Source of the DNA: JAFGAS01 sp963809875
GTDB lineage: Bacteria; Desulfobacterota; Zymogenia; Zymogenales; Zymogenaceae
Length of the DNA: 64,000 nt
NCBI GenBank assembly: GCA_963809875.1
Contig: CAWELC010000006.1
Coordinates: forward strand, 310,001-374,000
Reading direction: 5' to 3'
Notes under the pieces: model-generated
Databases searched by the model: none
The model's input: the letters and a program-made list of their open reading frames with translations, nothing else
What the model was told of the DNA's origin: nothing
Translations under genes and position numbers: made by a program
In this document: one piece after another, positions 34,037 to 43,692 of the stretch
Position numbering within the stretch: the stretch's first letter is position 1
How the letters are laid out: the number at the start of each line of letters is the position of its first letter

Positions 34037-34759
34037 TCATCGGTCATCCGCGGTGAGAAACTCCCGGGGCGTTGACGCCTCGATCGTGATCTGGTCGCCG
34101 GTGGTCGGGTGGCGGAACGTGAGACAGCTGGCGAAAAGCCTGATCCCCGTGACGACGTCGCCCGCCCGCCTCGTCTCGCCGCGGGTCGGCCGCCCCCCGT
34201 ACTTGATATCCCCCACGATGGGACAGCCGATCGCCGCGAGCTGGGCCCTGATCTGGTGGCGTCTGCCCGTGATCAGCTCCACCTCCACGAGGCTCGTATC
34301 GCCCCTGACCTCGAGCGTCCGGTAGATCAGCCGCGCCTCCAGGGAGGAGGGCGTCCGGGGCCGAACGATCTTCATCATCGTGCCGGATTGCAGGAGCCAG
34401 TGGGTAAGCTCACCCTCCGGCGGGTCCGGCTTTCCCTCCACCAGCGCCCGGTATACCTTTTTTGTCACCCGCGCCCGGAACTGCTCGGAGAGCCTCCGGG
34501 TGGCCTTGCTGGTGCGCGCGAAGACGATCACTCCTCCCACGGGGCGGTCCAATCGATGCACCAGTCCCAGGAAGACCTCCCCGCGCTTCTTATACTTCTG
34601 CGCCAGGTAGAGCCGGGCCAGGTCCATCAGGCAGATATCCCCCGTCCGGTCGGCCTGGGTGAGGATGCCCGCCGGTTTTTCCATAGCCAGCAGGTGGTTG
34701 TCCTCGTACAGGACGAGCTTCTTGACCGCGTCAAATGTCCAGTCCGTCTCGATTCTCAT
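34037..34759 (-). CDS. RluA-family pseudouridine synthase
   Basis: 240 residues. Catalytic aspartate in VHRLDRPVGGVIVFARTSKA (near residue 69), then LITGRRHQIRAQLA (near residue 163) and the GDIKYGG loop. No S4 domain, so it is the short type (RluA/TruC-like). It isomerises uridine in rRNA or tRNA; the exact site cannot be given. Divergent from the rsmG gene 87 bp away, so two RNA-modification genes share this control region. Confidence 0.92.
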   Translation of the reverse strand: MRIETDWTFDAVKKLVLYEDNHLLAMEKPAGILTQADRTGDICLMDLARLYLAQKYKKRGEVFLGLVHRLDRPVGGVIVFARTSKATRRLSEQFRARVTKKVYRALVEGKPDPPEGELTHWLLQSGTMMKIVRPRTPSSLEARLIYRTLEVRGDTSLVEVELITGRRHQIRAQLAAIGCPIVGDIKYGGRPTRGETRRAGDVVTGIRLFASCLTFRHPTTGDQITIEASTPREFLTADDR

Positions 34760-34845
34760 CTTTATCCGGCGTAGATTGTGTGGTATAAGGATACATCAGG
34801 GCGTCTCTTTTTTCACCTTAAAACGTACGGGCGCGGGGCTATCGC

Positions 34846-36290
34846 GTGAAAGAGGGCAAACAAAGCATACGGGAGCTCTTCAGCCGGTCGGGTATCGGTC
34901 TTTCCGCGTTTCAGCTCGACCGCTTCTGGCTCCTGTATCAGAAACTCGTCGAAAAGAACCCCGAGGCCGACCTGACCAGGCTCGTGACGTTTCCCGACAT
35001 CGTCGTCAAGCACTTCATCGACTCCGTCATGCCCGGCCGTCTCGTCCGGCTGCCGTCTCCCCTGCTCGATATCGGCACGGGGGCGGGGTTTCCGGCGCTG
35101 CCGCTCCTCATCATGGACCCCGCCCTCTCTATGGTGCTTGCCGAGCCGCGCAAGAAAAGGGTCGCCTTCATCCTGGAGATGATCGATCTGCTCGGCCTGG
35201 CCAACGCCGAGGTCTATCCCCACAAGGTGATGCCCGATTTTCCGCTGCCGGTCCCGGGCGTGATCACGCGGGCGCTGGAAAGTGCCGAAGAGACGCTTGG
35301 CCCGCTGCGCCCCCTTTCTGGCCCCGGGCGCCCGGGTCATCCTCATGAAGGGCCCGGCGGGGGAAGGCGAGATCGACCCGGCGCTGGCGGGCGGGTTCTT
35401 TCGGCTCGAGCGCGATATCCCCTACACCGTTCCCCAGACGCCGTACGCGCGCAGGCTCCTGGTTTTTGCCCGCACGGACGAGGAATGGTCCTCCGAGCGG
35501 ACGGCGGCCCGGCCATCCCGGGGCGTGGCCCCGGTCGTCGATATCGTGAGCGCGGCAAACGCCCGCTTCAGGGAGTTTATGTCGCTCCTTTCGGGCCGCG
35601 GCCTCAAGAAGGAGGGCACGGCCGTCGTCTCCGGCGCCAAGATAATCGATGAGCTCGTCCGGGACCGTGCGGCGGACATCGTGGGATGGATCGGCACCCG
35701 GAACAGCCGGCGGGCCCCCGGAGGCGCTGACCGGCGTGCCGCACTACCGGCTCTCCGGCGAGCTCTTCGCCGAGCTCGACGTACACGGGACGGGGGGGCC
35801 GCTCGTGCTGGTACGGGTGCCCGAGCTGGCCGCCTGGGAGGACTCCGAGAAGAACGAGGGGCTCACCCTCTTCGTTCCTTTCCAGGACCCGGCCAACGTC
35901 GGGGCGGCGATCCGGTCGGCGGCGGCCCTCGGGGCGGGCCGCGTGGTGCTGCTCGGCGGGGCGGCAAATCCCTACCACCATAAATCGGCGCGGGCGGCAG
36001 GCTCGGCCCTCTTCCGGGTGCCTCTGTTGAGGGGACCGTCCATCGAGGAGCTCACGGTGCGGGCAATCCCCCTCTTTTCGCTGTCGGCCGAGGGAGAGAA
36101 CATCGCAAAGGTCGTGCTGCCCCGGACGATGGGGCTGTTGGTGGGGGCCGAGGGACCGGGGGTGCCCGAGCGCTTCCGGCAAAAGAGGCTCATCGGCATC
36201 CCGATGGAAGAGGGCAGCGAGTCGCTGAACGCCGCGGTGTCGGCGGCCGTGGCGATGTACGAGTGGTACCGGAGGCACCATACCAGGTAG
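34846..36290 (+). CDS. rsmG: RsmG (16S rRNA m7G527 methyltransferase) fused to a SpoU/TrmH-family methyltransferase, two frameshifts
   Basis: The first 215 residues are RsmG: FWLLYQKLVEKN, TFPDIVVKHFIDSV, the SAM site LLDIGTGAGFPALPLLI, RKKRVAFILEMI and VITRALESAEETLGPL. Then comes a second rRNA methyltransferase of the SpoU class: an N-terminal substrate region (FREFMSLLSGRGLKKEGTAV, with VSGAKIIDELV) and the knotted SAM domain with LFVPFQDPANVGAAIRSAA, LLVGAEGPGVP and SESLNAAVSAAVAMYEW. Two homopolymer errors break the frame, CCCCC at 35310-35314 and at 35715-35719, each one C too long. The junction itself (LVFARTDEEWSS into VSAANARFREF) lies in one uninterrupted frame, so the fusion does not depend on correcting either error. 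Start is a GTG at 34846. Confidence 0.85.
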
Positions 36291-36374
36291 GAATTATGGT
36301 GACACCGTACTTAAATTACGTCCATAGTCTTAATGGTGATAGTCTCTTAATTAAGTATGGTGTCACCATAATTC
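36291..36374. repeat. GGTGACAC hairpin element (variant subfamily)
   Basis: Arms AATTATGGTGACACCGTACTT and a right arm AAGTATGGTGTCACCATAATT: the outer seven bases differ from other copies on both arms in matching fashion. Starts one base after the stop of the methyltransferase gene. Confidence 0.8.
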
Positions 36375-36400
36375 AGGAACTACCCAACGGGAGGAAATAG

Positions 36401-37398
36401 ATGAAGGCACTGGTAACCGGCGCGGGAGGATTCATCGGGTCGTTTCTGGTGGCGGGCCTGGTCGAGCGCGGCCATTCGGTCAGGGGGCTCTTTCTGCCCA
36501 GCGAGGACGCGGCAGCGGCCGAAAAGCTCGGCGTGGAGATCTTCCGCGGCGACCTGACCAAGCCCGAGAGCCTTTCGGGTGCGGCCGACGGGATCGACGT
36601 GGTCTTTCACCTGGCCACCAGGGTCCTGGACTGGGGGGGGACGGAGCTCTTCCGGCGCGTGATGGTCGATGGGACCGAAAACCTCCTGACCGAATGCCGG
36701 GGCAAGATCCATCGGTTCGTCTATTTCTCCTCCGTGGCGGCCCTCGGCCTCGGGCGGGATATCGACGGTCTTGCCGAGGACGCGCCCCGGGTGAAATGCG
36801 GCGTCCCGTACTGCGATACGAAGGGCCAGGCCGAAGACTTGGTCGCCCGGCTGTGCCGATGAGGCCGGCATGGAGTACGTGATCGTGAGGCCCGCCAACG
36901 TCATCGGGCCGGGCAGCGTGTGGGTCCGAGACGTGCTGGACGCCTACTACCGCGGGCCGCTGCCGCTGATCTCGGGGGGCAGGGTGCCGGGTGCCTTCGT
37001 GTGGGTGACCAACCTCGCGGACGGGGCGATCGCCGCCGCGGAAAAAAAGGGGGCGGCGGGAAAGACCTACCATTTCCGCGACGACTACAAGATCACGTGG
37101 GAGGGGTACCAGCGTTTCCTGGGGGGGCTTATCGGGAAGCGCCCCGCGGGCAACATCCCGTTTTCGGCGGCCTGGAAGCTCGGCGGGGCTGCTGGAATCG
37201 ATCTTCTCCCCGCTCGGGATACGGCCGCCGCTGACGAGGCTCGCGGCCGGCGTCATGGGCAAAAACCTCGACGTGGACACCACGCGGGCGAAAAAAGAGC
37301 TCGGCTGGACCGGAAAGGTCGGGGAGGCCCAGGCACTGGCCGAGATCGAGCGGTGGGTGAAAGAGGTCTATATCCCGGGGAGGAAGAGGAAGGGTTAA
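36401..37398 (+). CDS. NAD-dependent epimerase/dehydratase, two frameshifts
   Basis: About 332 residues of the extended-SDR family. N-terminal nucleotide site VTGAGGFIGSFLVAGL; FHLATR, FVYFSSVAAL, YCDTK (catalytic Tyr, Lys) and VRPANVIGPGS are all present. The first shift is near 36858 (CR/DEAG), the second near 37190; after the second, the frame that reads SIFSPLGIRPPLTRLAAGVM and ARKELGW-like KKELGWTGKV runs to the stop at 37398. GGGAGG lies 10 bases before the ATG. Similar proteins act on sterols, sugars or dihydroflavonols; substrate not known. Confidence 0.82.
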
Positions 37399-37399
37399 T

Positions 37400-37433
37400 C
37401 ACCCCACGAAATCTTCGATTTCGTGGGGGCCCC
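37400..37433. repeat. CACCCC...GGGGGCCC hairpin repeat
   Basis: Inverted orientation of the family at 23526: stem CCCCACGAAATC/GATTTCGTGGGG. Begins two bases after the stop of the epimerase gene. Confidence 0.65.
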
Positions 37434-37462
37434 GATCCGGCCCGCTATGTCCTCCCAGGCCC

Positions 37463-37543
37463 GAATTACGGGGACACGTACCTAATTAATGTGTACTCCG
37501 TTTAAGTCAAGAAATGGTAATTAGGTACGTGTCCCCGTAATTC
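37463..37543. repeat. GGGGACAC hairpin element, ACGGGG form
   Basis: Arms AATTACGGGGACACGTACCT / AGGTACGTGTCCCCGTAATT; middle nearly identical to the copy at 32151. Confidence 0.85.
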
Positions 37544-37598
37544 CGTTGTGACATCATACCGCGTGGCTGTCAGTAGCAGGACGTGAGGCTTCTTACCT

Positions 37599-38258
37599 AT
37601 GGAAATCATCTATATCCTCGACCTCTTCGGCACCTTCACCTTTGCCGTCAGCGGGGCGCTGTCGGCGGCAGGGAAAAAGCTCGATCCTTTCGGCGCGCTG
37701 TCGATCGGGTTCGTGACGGCCGTGGGCGGCGGGACGATCCGCGACCTGACCCTGGGGACGACGCCGGTCTTCTGGCTCCATGACGTGAACTACCTTCTGG
37801 TAATCGCGGCGGGGGTCTTCGTGGTCTTCCTGTTTGCGGGCCACGTGCTGACCTACCGGCGGGTGCTGTTGGTCTTTGACGCGATGGGGATCGGGGTCTT
37901 TACCCTCATCGGGATCAACAAGGCGCTGGGCGCCGACGTCCTTCCGATCTTCGCGGTGCTGATGGGGGTGATCACGGCGGTGATGGGCGGGGTGCTGAGG
38001 GACGTGCTGGTCAACGAGGTCCCGCTCATCTTCCAGAAAGAGATCTACGCCACGGCCTGCCTCCTGGGAGGGGCGCTCTATTTTCTGCTGGCGGCCTCCG
38101 GCGTCCCGCAGGCGATTGTCTATTTCACGACCGCCGCCGCGGTCACCGGGCTCAGGCTCGTTGCCATCCGGTACCGGCTTTCGCTGCCGCCGGTGAAGGT
38201 GACCGCAGATGAAGATGAAGGAAAGATGAAAAGGGATAGAAAGCAGAGAAAGGAGTAG
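37599..38258 (+). CDS. TRIC/UPF0126-type cation channel family protein
   Basis: 219 residues, inner-membrane protein with two repeated halves, each with three helices. The paired motifs VGGGTIRDLTLG (near residue 46) and MGGVLRDVLVNEVPLIF (near residue 129) are the signature of the family to which YicG and trimeric intracellular cation channels belong. Acidic/basic tail after about residue 200. Likely a potassium or other monovalent-ion channel. The ATG at 37599 follows a leader with no clear ribosome site. Confidence 0.9.
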   Translation: MEIIYILDLFGTFTFAVSGALSAAGKKLDPFGALSIGFVTAVGGGTIRDLTLGTTPVFWLHDVNYLLVIAAGVFVVFLFAGHVLTYRRVLLVFDAMGIGVFTLIGINKALGADVLPIFAVLMGVITAVMGGVLRDVLVNEVPLIFQKEIYATACLLGGALYFLLAASGVPQAIVYFTTAAAVTGLRLVAIRYRLSLPPVKVTADEDEGKMKRDRKQRKE

Positions 38259-38317
38259 AAAACCACCCGGGCCTGCACTCTCCCCGTGACCGGAAGTCTG
38301 CCCCGATTAAGCCTGCC

Positions 38318-39025
38318 TCACTCCCTCCCCACCTTCTCGTACACCTCAGTCGCGCACCCCAGCGACTCGAACTTCTCCGCGCGCCGCAGCGAGCTTTTCG
38401 GGCGAATCGTATTTGAACCGCATCCCCAGGTCGAGCAGGTGGGCGACCTCGTCGGCGGGCATCTTCAATTTTGCGCCAGCAGCGCCACCACGTGCTCCCG
38501 TTTCTTCCTGTCGGCCGGCGGGTAGACCTTGAGCCGGAGCGTCACGCCGAAGGCGCGGCCGCAGAACCGGCAGACCCTCGCGTCCTTGTAGACGGTCTTT
38601 CGCGCATCCGGGGCATTTCTTTGTCGCGGGCTCCTCGAGGCTCCGGCGTCCGGGGATGCTCGCCGCGGGCGCCGGGACGTATCCGTATCTCCGCCGGGGA
38701 CGGCCGCGTGACGCGCCGTGGCCCGCTCGGGGGATGGCGCCGCTCCCAGCCCGGAACCGGCCGATTCCCGCGCGGCCCGGTGGTCTCTCCTTTCCGCCTG
38801 CCACAGGGCGGTCCACCCGTCGATCAACAGGATCGTCCCCAGGATCAGCAGCGACGTCCCCAGGGCCAGCGCAGATGAGCGGGATGAGCGGAGGTATCCG
38901 GTCAACCCTCGGCCCTTCACGAACGTTGAATCCCCCGTACAGGAGCAGCAGGAGCGAAAGCGGCGCACAGGAGCCACCCCGCCGTGATTCTTCTCGATGC
39001 GTCCGCTGCCACGCTTGTCAGTCAT
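38318..39025 (-). CDS. Membrane-anchored zinc-ribbon protein, several frameshifts
   Basis: In corrected frames the protein has a leucine-rich N-terminal helix (LSLLLLLYGGF), a second helix (LALGTSLLILGTILLIDGW), a low-complexity linker, a four-cysteine ribbon (CPGCARKTVYKDARVCRFCG) and a helical C-terminus containing ADEVAHLLDLGMRFKYDSPE and ending TEVYEKVGRE at the stop at 38318. At least three shifts, near 38905, 38610, 38475 and 38375. The start is uncertain. Function unknown. Lies downstream of the peptide transporter genes on the same strand, where ATP-binding subunits would be expected instead. Confidence 0.5.
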
Positions 39026-39088
39026 GGTCCCGAGTTCCGGATAAGAATGTCAATGTAACTCAGATCAACGTCAATGTCGCGCCGACTC

Positions 39089-39947
39089 CTACGCGCTGCG
39101 GTCCCTCAGCCGCGGGTCCAGCGCGTCGCGGATACCCTCGCCGAGGAGGTTATACCCCAGGACCGTCAGGAGTATCGCAAGCCCCGGGTAGAGCGACAGC
39201 CACCAGGCCACGTCGATGGCGTCCTTGCCCTCGGTGAGGATATTGCCCCAGCTGGGGGTCGGGGGCTGGACGCCGATGCCGAGAAACGAGAGCGCGCTCT
39301 CGGTGAGGATGGCCCCGGCCACGCCGAGGGTGGCCGATACGAGGATGGGCCCCATGGCGTTGGGCAGGATGTGGGAAAAGATGATCCGAAAGTCCCCGGC
39401 CCCCTGGGCCCGGGCCGCCAGGACGAAGTCCCGCCGGGAGAGCGTCAGGAACTCCGCCCGCACCAGACGGGCCACCCCCATCCAGCCGGTGATCCCGATG
39501 ACGACCATGATGTTGTAGATCGAGGGCTCCAGGATCGCGATGACGGCAAGGATCAGGAAAAACGACGGGAAGCAGAGCATCACGTCCACGAACCGCATGA
39601 CCGCCCCGTCCAAAAGCCCGCCGTAGTAGCCGGCCACGGCGCCCAGCATCGTGCCGATGAGGATGGCGATGCCCACGGCCACGAACCCCACCTTGATGGA
39701 TATCCGCGAGCCCCAGACCATCCGGGAAAAGACGTCCCGGCCCGATTCGTCGGTGCCGAAGTAGGTGGGTGGAGTCGGGCGCCGTCAGGACGTGGTTCCT
39801 GTCCGGCACGTCCGGGTCAAAGGGGGAGAGGAGGGGGGCGGCGATGGAGACGAAAAAGAAAAAGCCCACGATCACCAGCCCCGAAACGGCAAGGCGGTTC
39901 CTGAAGAATCTGCGCCAGAAATCGGAACGGATGATCGGTGTTTTCAT
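39089..39947 (-). CDS. Peptide ABC transporter permease, DppC/OppC type, one frameshift
   Basis: About 286 residues. N-terminal FFRNRLAVSGLVIVGFFFF, first helix, periplasmic linker with FDPDVPDRNHVL; then, after a shift near 39765, MVWGSRISIKVGFVAVGIAI and the inner-membrane motif ARLVRAEFLTLSRRDFVLAA with IIFSHILPN, the EAA loop contacting the ATPases. Pairs with the permease at 40830 and the lipoprotein at 41824, but is separated from them by a MshEN-domain gene and two hairpin repeats. No ATPase genes follow. Confidence 0.88.
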
Positions 39948-40024
39948 ATCCTATTCTTTTACTTATCAGCCCACATCTGCCTATCACTGGTTCGGGATGA
40001 CATGGTCTAATATCTTCCCCACCG

Positions 40025-40094
40025 GGGCCCCCGGAAAAACGAAGTTTTTCTGGGGTGATTCAGGGCCCCCATAAATGCTTGCATTTGCGGGGTG
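40025..40094. repeat. Two tandem GGGCCCCC...GGGGTG hairpins
   Basis: Copy A 40025-40057, stem GGAAAAACGAAGTTTTTC; copy B 40063-40094, stem CATAAATGCTTGCATTTGCG. Both have the same flanks. Between the MshEN gene and the second permease. Confidence 0.65.
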
Positions 40095-40095
40095 A

Positions 40096-40821
40096 CTATT
40101 CCTTCATCTTCTCCTGCAGCTCGTCCAGCGTGATGATTCCCTTCTCGATCAGCAGCTTGATGAGGGCCTGCAGGATCTTTCGCTCCATCGTCGCGACGTC
40201 GGCCGCCTGCTCGGGAAGCACAGGCGCGGGGGGCGTATCCGGCACGGGTTTCGGTTGGGCCGTCGCCGCCGGCGCCTCCGTTATTTTCACTTCCTCTCCG
40301 GCCCGGATGATGGTCATCCCCTCGTCGGCGCCCTTCGGCACGGACTCGGGCCTGCTTGGGCGCGTAAGTATTCCACGTCGATCTCGTAGAGCTGGCGCAG
40401 CGCGAAGATGAGACCCTTCTCCCGGGACAGGACCGGCTGGACCCGCAGGCCCGACGCGAACTGAATCTCCTCGATGGCCGTGAGGTCCAGAGGATTGGCC
40501 ATGGCGACAAAAAGGGTCTTCTTGCCGCCGACCTCCCCGACCTTGACCGGCACCGCCTTGAACTTCTTGGCCGTCTCCTTGGGCACCAGCCGAAGGACCT
40601 CGGGAGGGACGCTGATGCTTTCGAGATTGATCACCGGGAGATTCGAGGTGATACTTCAGGGAGGCCAGCAGCTTATCCTCGGAGATGATCTTCAGGTTTA
40701 TGAGGGCTTCCCCCAGTTTCCCCCCCAGTTTTCCTGGTATCTGAGGGCCCGCGAGAGATTATCCCGGGTGATGATGTCTCTTGGTGACCAGAAACTCGCC
40801 CAATCTCATTTTCGTCTGCAT
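40096..40821 (-). CDS. MshEN (GspE N-terminal) domain protein without an ATPase, frameshifted
   Basis: Corrected reading: LGEFLVTKRDIITRDNLSRA, a first MshEN helix block, LGEALINLKIISEDKLLASL, then PVINLESISVPPEVLRLVPK and TLFVAMANPLDLTAIEEIQF, the conserved second half that binds cyclic-di-GMP in related proteins; a proline-rich linker (KPVPDTPPAPVLP) and a helical end (LQALIKLLIEKGIITLDELQEK). No Walker motifs, so the secretion ATPase part is missing. Shifts near 40770, 40645 and 40350. The start lies 8 bases after the upstream permease stop, so it is inside the transporter operon. May act as a c-di-GMP-responsive module. Confidence 0.65.
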
Positions 40822-40829
40822 GACCGCAC

Positions 40830-41807
40830 CTATCCCTTTCTGATGCGCGGATCGACGACGGCATACGAGATATCCGCCAGGAGATTTCCCAGAAGCGTCA
40901 GGATCGCGCCGATGACGAGTATCCCCATGATCACCGGATAGTCCCGCGCCATGACGCTCGAATAGAAGAGCCGCCCCATTCCGTAGATCGAAAAGATGCT
41001 CTCAAAGATGACGCTGCCCCCGATGAGGCCCGGTATCGGAGAGGCCGAGGATCGTGATGACCGGCATCAGGGCGTTTCTCAGCCCGTGTTTGTAGATCGA
41101 CCACCCGCCGGGGCAGCCCCTTGGCGCGGGCGGTGACGATATAGTCCTGCCTGATCACCTCGAGCATGGTGCTCCTCATGTAGCGCGACAGGCCGGCCAG
41201 CCCCCCGAAGGCCGAGAGCAGCACCGGCATCAGCAGGTGCTTGGTCACGTCCCATATCTTGGCGGGCGCGCTCAGGAAGTCGTACATGATCGATTTGACC
41301 CCGGATATGGGAAGCCAGCCCAGCTCGATGCCGAAAAACCGCATCATCAACAAGCGCCAACCAGAACGTCGGGACGGCAAAACCGATGAAGACAAAGACG
41401 GTGGCCGCCTTATCGAAAAGCGAGTCCTGGTTGGTTGCAGAGAAGATCCCGATGGGTATGGCGACGATGACGATAAGGAGGATGGAAAGGAGGTTGATCC
41501 CGATGGTGATGGGGATGGTCTCCTTGATCTTGTCGATGACCGGCCGACGGTCGGGAGAAAACGACTCGCCGAAGTCAAGCCTGACGATCCGCTTGAGCCA
41601 GTTGTAGTACTGGACGTGGAGCGGCTTATCCAGGCCGTAGAGTTTTGTCAGCCGCTCCCTGGCCTCGGGGGTCGCCTTCGGGTTTTCGGCCGTGGCCAGA
41701 TCGGTGGGCTTGCCGGGGGCAAGCTGCATTACCGCAAAGGAGATGATGGTAATCCCCAACAGGATCGGGATCATCAGGAGGAGCCGCTTGACGATATACC
41801 GGGCCAT
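40830..41807 (-). CDS. Peptide ABC transporter permease, DppB/OppB type, frameshifts
   Basis: About 325 residues. N-terminal MARYIVKRLLLMIPILLGIT and TIISFAVMQLAPGKP, then a periplasmic loop with LTKLYGLDKPLHVQYYNWLK, matching DppB. After a shift near 41350, FFGIELGWLPISGV and LAGLSRYMRSTMLEVIRQDY (EAA loop) follow; further shifts near 41105 and 41035 lead to SIYGMGRLFYSSVMARDYPV and the tail ending DPRIRKG. The start is 16 bases after the stop of the lipoprotein gene. Confidence 0.88.
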
Positions 41808-41823
41808 GAGAGACGCCTCCCAG

Positions 41824-43466
41824 TTACTGCAGGTTGGTGTAGTCGCTGCAAGTTCCTCGGGCACGTACCACTTGTTGAAGTTGTAGCTGATGCCGGCCGG
41901 CGCGGGCACGATGCCCTTGAAGCGCGACTGGATGGCCGGCAGCGCATAGGGAATATAGAGGAAGACGTAGGGCGCTTCGTCGGCCAGTATCTCCTGAATA
42001 CGATCGTAGTCCTTCTTTCGCTCCGTCCAGGTCAAACGTCCGCCGTCCCTCCACGAGGAGCCGATCGACCTCGGCGTTCGCAAACGAGATGTGGTTGAGC
42101 TCGTTGGGGCCGATCTTCGAGGAGTGCCAGACGTCGTAGAGGTCCGGGTCCTGCAGGATGTTCCAGCCCAGGATGACCGCCTCGAAGTCCTTGGTCTCGA
42201 TGAACTCGGAGAGGAAGGCCGCCCATTCCACGATCCTGATGTTCACCTTTATCCCCACGTTCTTGAGCTTGTTCTGGATGAGCTCGGCGGTCTTGGCGCG
42301 CAGGTCGTTGCCCTGGTTGGTGACGATGGTAAACGAGAAGGGGACGCCGTCCTTGTCGATGATGCCGTCGCCGTCGGTATCTTTCCAGCCGGCCTCGGCA
42401 AGCAGCTCCCGCGCCTTTGCCGGGGTCATAGTCGTAGCGCTGGACGTCGCCGTTGTACTGCCAGGTCCCGGGTTTGTACGGTCCGGTCGCGATCTCGCCC
42501 AGACCCAGGAGCACGATGTCGATGATCTCCTGCTTGTCGATCGGCATACGAGATCGCCCGGCGCACCCGCCTGTCGGTAAACTTCGGGTCTTTCAGGTTG
42601 AAGCCGAGGTAGGTATAGCCGTCGGCGAGGTATTTGTAGGTGACGAAGTTCTTTTTGAACGACGCGTCATCGGTCTGGCGCTTATACTGTATCGGGGAAA
42701 GACCCATCCAGTCCACCCCGCCGGCCTTCAACTCGAGGAACATCGTGGCCGTATCGGGGATGATCCGGTAGATGATCCAATCGATGAACGGCCGCCCTTC
42801 GAAATAGTCGTGGTTGCTGGTCAGGACGATCTTTTCGCCGGTGGACCATTCCTTGAAGCGGTAGGGGCCGGTCCCGACCGGCTGCCGTCCGAGCTTTGAC
42901 GTGGTGATGTCGGTGCCTTCCAGCAGATGCTTGGGCATCATCCAGAAGCCCCAGCTGATGAGCGCCGGCGCGAACGGCTCTCCGTATTTCACGACAAAGG
43001 TGTAAGGATCGGGATTGTATGCCTCCTTGACCAGGAGGAAGTCGCCGGCATACGCCGTCGGCGTTGTGGGGTCGATCATCAGCTGGTAGGTGAACATGGC
43101 GTCGTCGCTCGTAAACGGGACGCCGTCCTGCCATTTCACGTCCTTTCTCAGGTGAAAGGTGATCGTGAGGTTGTCGTCGGAGACCTCCCACGACTCGGCG
43201 AGATCGCCGACGATCTTGTAGTTCTTGTCGTACTTCACCAGCCCGTTGTAGATGAAGCCCGCGATCTCGTGCGATGAACTGTCGGAAGCGATGAGCGGCA
43301 GCATCGTCGATGCGTCGCCGATGCTGCCGATGATGATGGCGTCTCCGTAGGCGGCGCCGGTATCGGTCCCCGCGGGGCCGGTCGTCGGGCTTCTCTTGCA
43401 GGCGGGCGCAAACAGGACGAGGAGAGAGAGGAAGAGGGCGGCGAGGCGGCCGGCCTTCTTATTCAT
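41824..43466 (-). CDS. Peptide-binding lipoprotein of an ABC transporter, several frameshifts
   Basis: About 545 residues, family 5 extracellular solute-binding protein. Signal peptide with lipobox (LFLSLLVLFAPAC); VKYDKNYKIVGDLAESWEVS and ITFHLRKDVKWQDG are conserved near residue 80-115; GTGPYRFKEWSTGEKIVL near residue 200; FKGIVPAPAGISYNFNKWYV near the end. Shifts near 42543, 42425, 42030 and 41870; the last codons are best read as DYTNLQ and stop at 41824. First gene of the operon, with about 170 bp upstream and a divergent hpt promoter. Confidence 0.88.
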
Positions 43467-43637
43467 GGGCAATCTCCAACTGTCCAAAATTGCCTAATCT
43501 TAACGTGATATCGGCCGTGGGTCAAGTCTTTTGTCGCCGGACTTCCGACGGGCGCCGCCCGGCGTACCGCCGGCAGGAGACCCTCCGGCGACTCTCCCGG
43601 GCGGCGTTTCGCGTGGACGCGCGGCGCGCGATCTCCC

Positions 43638-43666
43638 TTGACACGGGTATACAAATAACATAGACT
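43638..43666 (+). promoter_or_regulatory. Promoter of hpt
   Basis: TTGACA, 17 bases, TAGACT; about 27 bases before the ATG. Confidence 0.7.
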
Positions 43667-43692
43667 TTCCCGTATCCAGTGGGCGCAACGGT

